From an uncultured Haemophilus sp. (GTDB lineage Bacteria > Pseudomonadota > Gammaproteobacteria > Enterobacterales > Pasteurellaceae), in NCBI RefSeq assembly GCF_937976265.1, contig NZ_CALJRX010000233.1, forward strand, positions 1-5,087: a stretch of DNA of 5,087 nucleotides, read 5' to 3'. The position numbers and the translations under genes were made by a program. How positions within the stretch are numbered: position 1 is the stretch's first letter; the number at the start of each line of letters is the position of its first letter. The notes under the pieces are model-generated. The model had not been told where the DNA came from. It did no database searches and saw only the letters and a program-made list of their open reading frames with translations. Positions 1 through 5,087 of this stretch are shown here, piece by piece.

Positions 1-55
1 ATTGAGCGATGCGTTTTTTAATCAATTCACTAATTTCAGTTGAATTTAGTTGCAT
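1..55 (-). CDS. atpA: ATP synthase F1 subunit alpha, N-terminal fragment (cut by window edge)
   Basis: Only the first 18 codons are present; the gene continues beyond position 1. The reading is MQLNSTEISELIKKRIAQ, which matches the start of AtpA as known from E. coli and Haemophilus. The alpha subunit forms the alpha3-beta3 hexamer of F1 in the cytoplasm; its extreme N-terminus contacts the delta subunit, encoded just upstream. The ATG lies at 55-53. A Shine-Dalgarno GAGGA at 67-63 sits next to the atpH stop codon (70-68), leaving a 12-base gap, so the two genes are clearly co-transcribed and probably translationally linked. The nucleotide-binding part is outside the window. Confidence 0.95.
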   Translation of the reverse strand, partial: MQLNSTEISELIKKRIAQ

Positions 56-67
56 CTTGTATTCCTC

Positions 68-601
68 TTATAATTGCAACTCATTTGCGAGACGAGCAAG
101 TTGTCCACGACTACTTCCATCAATCACAAAATCTTCTGTACGAATCACTACACCGGCAATCAGTGAGCTATCTACATTGCAATTTAATTTCACTTTGCGA
201 GCTAATCTTTTTTCCATTGCAGCTGCAATTTTTTCGATTTGTGTTGCATTCAATGGTTGTGCAGAAGTTACTTCAACTTCTGCAATAGCTTGATGCTCTT
301 CCACATAATGTTTAAATTCTTCAAACACGGTGGGAATCGCACTCAAACGCTTATTTTCAGCCATTAACCGAATAAGATTTTGCCCATATTGATCCAATTG
401 TTCGCCACAAATAGAAATTACTGTATCAGCTAATTTCTGTGCAGAAAGAGAACTACTTAAGTAAGCTTTTACCGTTTCATCTTCAGCCACGGCTGCAGCA
501 AAACCTAACATTTCAGTCCATTTTTCAACCGCACTTTGTTCAATGGCAAAGTCGAATGCAGCTTTTGCATAAGGGCGAGCTATTGTAGTTAATTCTGACA
601 T
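68..601 (-). CDS. atpH: ATP synthase F1 subunit delta
   Basis: This 177-residue protein has the usual length for bacterial AtpH. The delta subunit sits on top of F1 and joins the alpha3-beta3 head to the peripheral b-subunit stalk. The sequence fits the family: [19 protein letters not shown] at the start, a helical N-terminal domain to about residue 105, then the C-terminal part with [12 protein letters not shown] (about 109-120) and the family signature near [16 protein letters not shown] (about 148-163). The ATG at 601-599 is preceded by AGAGG at 614-610 with 8 bases of spacing; this ribosome binding site overlaps the atpF stop codon (616-614). A perfect DNA uptake signal is embedded at 528-536, read as Ser23-Ala24-Val25. 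Confidence 0.97.
   Translation of the reverse strand: MSELTTIARPYAKAAFDFAIEQSAVEKWTEMLGFAAAVAEDETVKAYLSSSLSAQKLADTVISICGEQLDQYGQNLIRLMAENKRLSAIPTVFEEFKHYVEEHQAIAEVEVTSAQPLNATQIEKIAAAMEKRLARKVKLNCNVDSSLIAGVVIRTEDFVIDGSSRGQLARLANELQL
528..536 (-). repeat. DNA uptake signal sequence (Hin-type USS) inside atpH
   Basis: The minus strand reads AAGTGCGGT exactly, followed by the A/T-rich bases (TGAAAAATG) typical of the extended Haemophilus uptake consensus. Such 9-mers occur in very high copy in this lineage and favour uptake of own-species DNA during natural transformation. In atpH it encodes part of Ser-Ala-Val without disturbing the protein. Confidence 0.9.
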
Positions 602-613
602 AAGCTAAGCCTC

Positions 614-1084
614 TTATAACTCTGCAACTAATTTATCAATAATGTCATTGTTTGCCGCTTCATCAATAGAACGACCCACAATTTTCTCAGCACCAGCCAC
701 TGCTAATGAAGCCACTTTAACACGTAATTCTTCTTGAACACGTTTACGTTCTGCTTCTACTTCAGCATAACCTTGAGCAATAATTTTTGCTTTCAGTTCT
801 TCGGCTTCTGCCTTCACTTCGTCTAACACTTCATTGCGACGTTTATTCGCAGCATCTAAAATTTCTTGAGCTTGTACTTTTGCAGATAAAAGTTCTTGTT
901 CCACAAGATTTTTAGTATCTGCTTGCTCTTTTTTCGCTGCTTCAGCTGACGCTAAGGCGTTCGCAATTTGGCTTTGACGTGTTTCAATCGCATTAATAAT
1001 TGGTGGCCAAACAAACTTCATGCAGAACCACACGAAAAGTGCGAACGCAATAAGTTGACCAATCAATGTTGCATTTAAATTCAC
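614..1084 (-). CDS. atpF: ATP synthase FO subunit b, GTG start
   Basis: The protein has 156 residues, the same length as E. coli AtpF. Subunit b dimerises as the peripheral stalk linking membrane subunit a to delta on F1. One N-terminal membrane helix covers about residues 5-26 ([20 protein letters not shown]); the rest is a charged, Ala/Glu/Lys-rich coiled coil, ending in the family tail [22 protein letters not shown] sequence. Arg36, in IETRQ, corresponds to the conserved Arg of the E. coli protein. The start codon is GTG (1084-1082), giving MNLNAT as in homologues; a strong Shine-Dalgarno TAAGGAGG (1097-1090) with 5-base spacing compensates for it. It lies 49 bases after atpE, a wider gap than most in this operon. 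Confidence 0.97.
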   Translation of the reverse strand: MNLNATLIGQLIAFALFVWFCMKFVWPPIINAIETRQSQIANALASAEAAKKEQADTKNLVEQELLSAKVQAQEILDAANKRRNEVLDEVKAEAEELKAKIIAQGYAEVEAERKRVQEELRVKVASLAVAGAEKIVGRSIDEAANNDIIDKLVAEL

Positions 1085-1116
1085 AACGTCCTCCTTACTA
1101 TGCTTGTTTTACGTTG
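1084..1116 (-). promoter_or_regulatory. Possible RNA hairpin around the atpF ribosome binding site
   Basis: On the minus-strand mRNA, CAACGU (1116-1111) can pair with ACGUUG (1089-1084), the last base being the G of the GTG start. The 21-base loop holds the AAGGAGG Shine-Dalgarno. A second possible stem (1123-1119 with 1105-1101, UGCUU/AAGCA type) would use bases in and next to the loop and compete with the first. Six A/U/G/C pairs make only a modest hairpin, so a regulatory role is speculative. Confidence 0.25.
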
Positions 1117-1133
1117 ATAAGCAAATAAGGTGA

Positions 1134-2628
<1,495 letters not shown>

Positions 2629-2654
2629 TATCTAATTTTTTTTAAAATACAAAA

Positions 2655-2690
2655 ACTACCTAATTATACCCGTGCTACACAGACTTTCAA
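2655..2690 (-). promoter_or_regulatory. Promoter of the atp operon
   Basis: On the minus strand TTGAAA (2690-2685) and a perfect TATAAT (2668-2663) are separated by 16 bases. Transcription would start near 2657, giving a leader of about 29 bases before the atpI ATG. This is the strongest sigma70-type match in the window and sits where the main atp promoter is known in E. coli, in the gap between rsmG (gidB) and atpI. Confidence 0.75.
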
Positions 2691-2745
2691 CTTTTTAACA
2701 ACTAAAAAATGTTAAACAAATCACACTTTTAAAAAATAATTAACA
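2691..2745 (-). promoter_or_regulatory. Possible ArcA-type sites upstream of the atp promoter
   Basis: The minus strand carries TGTTAATTAT (2745-2736), an exact fit to the WGTTAATTAW core often given for ArcA, and two related TGTTWAA-like words, TGTTTAACAT (2718-2709) and TGTTAAAAAG (2700-2691), all upstream of the -35 box. ArcA control by oxygen would make sense for an ATP synthase operon. The region is so AT-rich that chance matches are likely, and the 27- and 18-base offsets do not follow the usual 11-base repeat phase. Confidence 0.25.
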
Positions 2746-2755
2746 AAATAGCCGC

Positions 2756-2781
2756 AAAAAAAGTGTGTTTTATCGTAAAAC
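2756..2781 (-). terminator. Weak intrinsic terminator overlapping the end of rsmG
   Basis: On the minus-strand transcript GUUUUA (2781-2776) and UAAAAC (2772-2767) form a 6-bp hairpin with a 3-base loop that includes part of the rsmG stop codon. Four bases later comes a run of seven U (2762-2756). The stem has only one G-C pair, so it would be leaky at best and some readthrough from rsmG into atpI is likely. Confidence 0.3.
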
Positions 2782-3381
2782 GATTAAATGTCGCTCACCT
2801 ACAAGCTCTGGTACATGCAAAGTTATCACGTCTTTTACTTCGAATTTTTTGTCTAATTCTTGAACTTCATCTTCGTGATAAATGCCTTTCAAAGCATAAA
2901 AATACCCATTTTCTTTTGGCAAATGATGACACCAATCTGTCATATCTTTTAACGAAGCAAATGCACGACTTAATACACCGTCGAATTTTTGTTCAGATTG
3001 GTATTCCTCAACGCGGCTAAGAACAGGTTCTACATTTGTTAGTCCTAACTCACGTACTGCATTTCGAATGAAGCTAATGCGCTTACCTAAACTATCTAAC
3101 AAGACAAATTGCTTAGTAGGATTAATAATGGCTAAAGGCAGGCCTGGCAAGCCTGGACCCGTTCCTACATCAATAAAACGATCCCCTTGTAAATAAGGAC
3201 TAACAACAATACTATCCAAGATATGTTTCACTAACATTTCCTGAGGATCACGTACAGAGGTTAAATTATAAGCTTTGTTCCATTTGTGGAGTAATTGTAC
3301 CAACTGAATCAGCTGATCTTTTTGTAGATCGGTTAATTGAATTTCTGCTTGAGCCAGTAAATTTTCGAGTTTTGCTTTCAT
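2770..3381 (-). CDS. rsmG: 16S rRNA (guanine527-N7)-methyltransferase RsmG
   Basis: The 203-residue protein is full length for RsmG (formerly GidB), which methylates N7 of G527 in the 530 loop of 16S rRNA using S-adenosylmethionine; loss is known to give low-level streptomycin resistance. The Rossmann motif I is [10 protein letters not shown] at 71-80, preceded by HILDS (53-57) and followed by LLDSLGKR (94-101), where Asp96 should bind the cofactor ribose. SRAFAS at 138-143 carries Arg139, the residue at the same position in E. coli RsmG. The ATG at 3381-3379 gives [14 protein letters not shown]; only a weak purine stretch (AGATAGAAAAA) precedes it. The gene keeps its classical place before the atp operon but is separated from mnmG by two inserted genes. 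Confidence 0.96.
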   Translation of the reverse strand: MKAKLENLLAQAEIQLTDLQKDQLIQLVQLLHKWNKAYNLTSVRDPQEMLVKHILDSIVVSPYLQGDRFIDVGTGPGLPGLPLAIINPTKQFVLLDSLGKRISFIRNAVRELGLTNVEPVLSRVEEYQSEQKFDGVLSRAFASLKDMTDWCHHLPKENGYFYALKGIYHEDEVQELDKKFEVKDVITLHVPELVGERHLIVLR

Positions 3382-3410
3382 TTTTCTATCTATCTTGTCT
3401 GTTTGTCGTC

Positions 3411-3439
3411 ATTCTACTTGAAAATGCCTACCTTGAAAC
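3411..3439 (-). promoter_or_regulatory. Possible rsmG promoter
   Basis: The 59-base gap between hxlR and rsmG holds TAGAAT (3416-3411, five of six -10 bases) with only a poor -35 (TTTCAA at 3438-3433, 16 bases away). Two imperfect copies of TTTCAAGTAG-like sequence start at about 3438 and 3424. No terminator is visible after hxlR, so rsmG could be read from this promoter, from hxlR, or both. Confidence 0.3.
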
Positions 3440-3440
3440 A

Positions 3441-3797
3441 TTATTTCTTCTGGCTTGCCAAAATATTCCCTAAATTTGTTTCCAACCAATCCACCAACTC
3501 GAACATCTTATTGGAAGCTTCAGCCCCAAATTCTGTTAATGTGTAATCCACTTGAGGTGGCACGGTATTATAGGATTTACGGATTAACATCCCATCGGCT
3601 TCTAATTCCTGCAGGGTTTTAGTCAACATACGCTCGCTTACGCCATCAATAGCACGGCGAAGTTCACTAAAACGCTTGGTGCCGGAATGCAAACTCACCA
3701 ACACCAATGCCCCCCAACGACTGGTTAAATGTTGCAAAATTTGTCGGGAAGGACAGGCAGAAGCCAACACATTGCCACGCTCAACACTTTTCTTCAT
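3441..3797 (-). CDS. HxlR-family winged-helix regulator, YtfH/QorR-like
   Basis: The 118-residue protein is a typical single-domain HxlR regulator, a dimeric winged-helix DNA-binding protein. The hallmark start CPSRQILQHLTSRWGALVLVSL covers residues 15-36; the helix-turn-helix runs through FSELRRAIDGVSERMLTKTL (43-62) and the wing through about 72-88 (PPQVDYTLTEFG following). Cys15 is in the place of the redox-active cysteine of quinone- and thiol-sensing members such as YodB, HypR and QorR. I chose ATG 3797-3795 because AAGGA lies about 8 bases upstream; an in-frame TTG at 3848 would add 17 residues with no family similarity. It is divergent from a quinone oxidoreductase, like E. coli ytfH next to ytfG, so it probably represses that gene and perhaps itself in response to electrophiles. 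Part of it is about 50 percent GC (3601-3720), above its neighbours. Confidence 0.9.
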   Translation of the reverse strand: MKKSVERGNVLASACPSRQILQHLTSRWGALVLVSLHSGTKRFSELRRAIDGVSERMLTKTLQELEADGMLIRKSYNTVPPQVDYTLTEFGAEASNKMFELVDWLETNLGNILASQKK

Positions 3798-3849
3798 TTT
3801 TATTTCCTTAAAAATCAAATAATTAAAAATTATTTTTAAAATTTTCAAA

Positions 3850-3885
3850 ACTTACGTTTATGTAAGTACTTTTAAAAAGTAAGTA
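3850..3885. promoter_or_regulatory. Candidate operator of the HxlR-type regulator
   Basis: Between the divergent genes lies ACTTAC (3850-3855), six bases, then GTAAGT (3862-3867), a perfect inverted repeat. GTAAGTA recurs as a direct repeat at 3862-3868 and 3879-3885, 17 bases apart, and TACTTTT/AAAAGTA (3867-3873 and 3875-3881) makes a second overlapping palindrome. The cluster ends seven bases before the qorB -10 box, where a bound repressor would block polymerase. HxlR dimers bind short palindromes of this kind; the assignment is by position and symmetry. Confidence 0.55.
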
Positions 3886-3904
3886 TTAAAGTATAATACG
3901 CCAC
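3870..3904 (+). promoter_or_regulatory. Promoter of qorB
   Basis: A perfect TATAAT is at 3892-3897. The -35 region is weak: TTTTAA at 3870-3875 (16-base spacing) or TTTAAA at 3871-3876 (15). Both overlap the candidate operator. Transcription would begin near 3904, giving a leader of about 59 bases that contains GAACA-N6-TGTTC (3912-3927). A reverse promoter for the regulator (TTGTTC at 3917-3912, TATACT at 3895-3890) may overlap it. Confidence 0.6.
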
Positions 3905-3962
3905 ATCAAGCGAACAATCAAATGTTCAAATATCATTTCAACTTAACAAGAAGGAAAACATC

Positions 3963-4814
3963 ATGACAACTAAAGCTATCGCAATTACTGGTGCAACAGG
4001 TCAATTTGGCGCAATCGCATTAGATTTATTAAAAGCAAAACAAGCAAACGTCATCGCGCTTGTACGCTCTCCAGAAAAAATTTCAGGTGTAGCTGCCCGC
4101 AAATTTGATTATTCAAAAACAGAAGGACAAGTAGAAGCATTACAAGGCGTAGATACTTTAATTCTTGTTTCAAGTAGTGAAGTAGGCCAGCGTACACTAC
4201 AACACAACAACGTAATTGAATCAGCTAAAAAAGCAGGCGTGAAACATATTATCTACACCAGCTTACTCGGCGCCACCAACGACAATACTGTGAAATCCCT
4301 TGCCGGTGAACACGTTGCAACCGAAGCCGCATTAAAAGCTTCGGGCATTACTTACACCATTTTACGCAATGGTTGGTACACCGAAAACTACACAGCTTCA
4401 ATTCCAGCAGCATTAGCAAACAATGCTTTCTACGGTTCAGCAAAAAACGGCAAAATTTCGTCCGCACTTCGTGCGGAACTTGCTGAAGCAGCGGTAAACG
4501 TTGCATTAAGTGAAGGCCACGAAAACCAAACTTACGAGCTTGCTGGATCAACCAGCTGGACGTTAGCTGACCTTGCTGCAGAAATCAGCAAACAAACAGG
4601 TAAAGATATCCCTTACGTGGATATTCCTGCAGCAGATTATGCCGCAGCACTTGTACAAGCAGGATTAGACGAAGGCTTTGCAGGTTTCATAGCCGAATGC
4701 GATGTGGATGCGTCAAACGGTGCATTATTCTCAGAAGACAAAACCCTTGAGAAATTGCTTGGCCGTCCAACAGCTGGATTGGATGTGGCGGTAAAACAGG
4801 CTCTTGCCCATTAA
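3963..4814 (+). CDS. qorB: NAD(P)H:quinone oxidoreductase, NmrA-type (QorB/YtfG family)
   Basis: The 283-residue protein is close in length and sequence to E. coli QorB/YtfG (286), which reduces quinones with NADPH in the cytoplasm. It has the NmrA/atypical short-chain dehydrogenase fold: GATGQFG at 10-16 is the dinucleotide-binding GxxGxxG, and Arg35 in ALVRSPEK sits where NADPH-preferring members place a basic residue. Other shared blocks are VSSSEVGQR (69-77), YTSLLGA (98-104), LRNGWYTENY (134-143), YELAGSTSWTLADLAAEI (191-208) and LLGRPTAGLD (265-274). Start ATG 3963 has AAGGA (3951-3955) seven bases upstream. It is transcribed away from the HxlR-type regulator and ends 25 bases before a bidirectional terminator. 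Quinone detoxification is inferred from the family; the physiological substrate cannot be read from the sequence. Confidence 0.92.
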   Translation: MTTKAIAITGATGQFGAIALDLLKAKQANVIALVRSPEKISGVAARKFDYSKTEGQVEALQGVDTLILVSSSEVGQRTLQHNNVIESAKKAGVKHIIYTSLLGATNDNTVKSLAGEHVATEAALKASGITYTILRNGWYTENYTASIPAALANNAFYGSAKNGKISSALRAELAEAAVNVALSEGHENQTYELAGSTSWTLADLAAEISKQTGKDIPYVDIPAADYAAALVQAGLDEGFAGFIAECDVDASNGALFSEDKTLEKLLGRPTAGLDVAVKQALAH

Positions 4815-4841
4815 TTATATTTTTTAAATTAATCTATAAAA

Positions 4842-4850
4842 AAGTGCGGT
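4842..4850 (+). repeat. DNA uptake signal sequence (USS), left arm of terminator
   Basis: The plus strand reads AAGTGCGGT exactly, followed by TAAAAATTAA, matching the A/T-rich extension of the Haemophilus uptake consensus. Confidence 0.9.
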
Positions 4851-4859
4851 TAAAAATTA

Positions 4860-4868
4860 ACCGCACTT
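4860..4868 (-). repeat. DNA uptake signal sequence (USS), right arm of terminator
   Basis: The minus strand reads AAGTGCGGT exactly and faces the copy at 4842-4850, nine bases away. Such head-to-head pairs serve as terminators at gene ends in Haemophilus. Confidence 0.9.
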
Positions 4869-4881
4869 TTCATTCTAAATA

Positions 4882-5087
4882 TTATTCGCCGCGTTTTAGC
4901 ATGCCTTGTTTTTTCAAATTAACCAAAATAATTGAAATCGCTGCAGGGGTAACACCTGAAATTCGGCTCGCTTGTCCAATGGAAACCGGACGATGCTGTT
5001 CCAACTTCGCACGTACTTCATTAGATAAACCGGACACTTTGCTATAATCAAAGTTAGCCGGAATTGCTGTATTTTCGTGGCGTTTTT
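4882..5087 (-). CDS. mnmG: tRNA uridine-5-carboxymethylaminomethyl modification enzyme MnmG, C-terminal fragment (cut by window edge)
   Basis: Only the last 67 codons are present; the gene enters from beyond position 5087 and stops with TAA at 4884-4882. The reading includes [18 protein letters not shown], then [20 protein letters not shown] and the tail [15 protein letters not shown], which is the MnmG (GidA) C-terminal helical domain. MnmG with MnmE modifies the wobble uridine of several tRNAs in an FAD-dependent reaction; this end of the protein is the part that contacts MnmE and tRNA. In E. coli it is followed directly by rsmG; here a terminator and two other genes intervene. Confidence 0.96.
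   Translation of the reverse strand, partial: KRHENTAIPANFDYSKVSGLSNEVRAKLEQHRPVSIGQASRISGVTPAAISIILVNLKKQGMLKRGE

Larger units (their letters stand above)
4840..4870. terminator. Bidirectional terminator made of two inverted uptake signals
   Basis: A perfect 14-bp inverted repeat (4840-4853 with 4857-4870) surrounds a 3-base AAA loop. The stem contains GTGCGG/CCGCAC and ends in TTTT on the plus strand and a run of T on the minus strand, so it can stop transcripts of qorB from the left and mnmG from the right. It lies in the 67-base gap between these convergent genes. Confidence 0.85.

Noticed and set aside
9..293. Plus-strand open frames opposite atpH and atpA
   Set aside because: They overlap clearly conserved genes on the other strand, show no recognisable domain and have no proper ribosome binding site; they are shadows of atpH.
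3798..3848. Longer regulator starting at TTG 3848 with 17 extra residues
   Set aside because: The extension (MKILKIIFNYLIFKEIK) is translated AT-rich leader, and the AAGGA site fits the internal ATG at 3797.
4348..4551. Minus-strand open frame inside qorB
   Set aside because: It is antisense to a conserved part of QorB and resembles no known protein.
4844..5047. Plus-strand open frame beginning in the terminator hairpin
   Set aside because: It runs antisense to the conserved mnmG 3' end; the minus-strand reading is unmistakable MnmG.

Overview
The window looks like part of a Pasteurellaceae chromosome, most likely Haemophilus or a close relative. It is AT-rich. The ATP synthase proteins read like the H. 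influenzae versions as I remember them. It carries four perfect copies of the 9-base DNA uptake signal AAGTGCGGT (Hin type), two of them as an inverted pair in a terminator. Species cannot be fixed from the sequence alone.

Layout, left to right. Positions 1-2628 are the first part of the ATP synthase operon on the minus strand, transcribed right to left: atpI, atpB (a), atpE (c), atpF (b), atpH (delta) and the first 18 codons of atpA (alpha). A good sigma70-type promoter (TTGAAA-N16-TATAAT) lies in the gap at 2629-2769. Next is rsmG (2770-3381, minus), a 16S rRNA methyltransferase. Then come an HxlR-family regulator (3441-3797, minus) and a divergent gene for an NmrA-type NAD(P)H:quinone oxidoreductase, QorB/YtfG (3963-4814, plus). 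Last is the 3' end of mnmG (4882-5087, minus).

The order mnmG-rsmG-atpIBEFHA is the classical one known from E. coli. Here a self-contained regulator/oxidoreductase pair sits between mnmG and rsmG. The same two families are divergent neighbours in E. coli (ytfG/ytfH), so the pair looks like a portable quinone-stress module placed at an otherwise conserved junction. A cluster of ACTTAC/GTAAGT half-sites in the divergent intergenic region is the best candidate operator. A 14-bp perfect hairpin built from two facing uptake signals separates the module from mnmG and probably terminates transcription from both sides.

All genes appear intact apart from the two cut by the window ends. I saw no tRNA, rRNA, CRISPR array, insertion sequence or transposon. 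No wholly new system is evident. The points most worth a second look are the module insertion, its operator, the uptake-signal terminator and the translation-initiation region of atpE.
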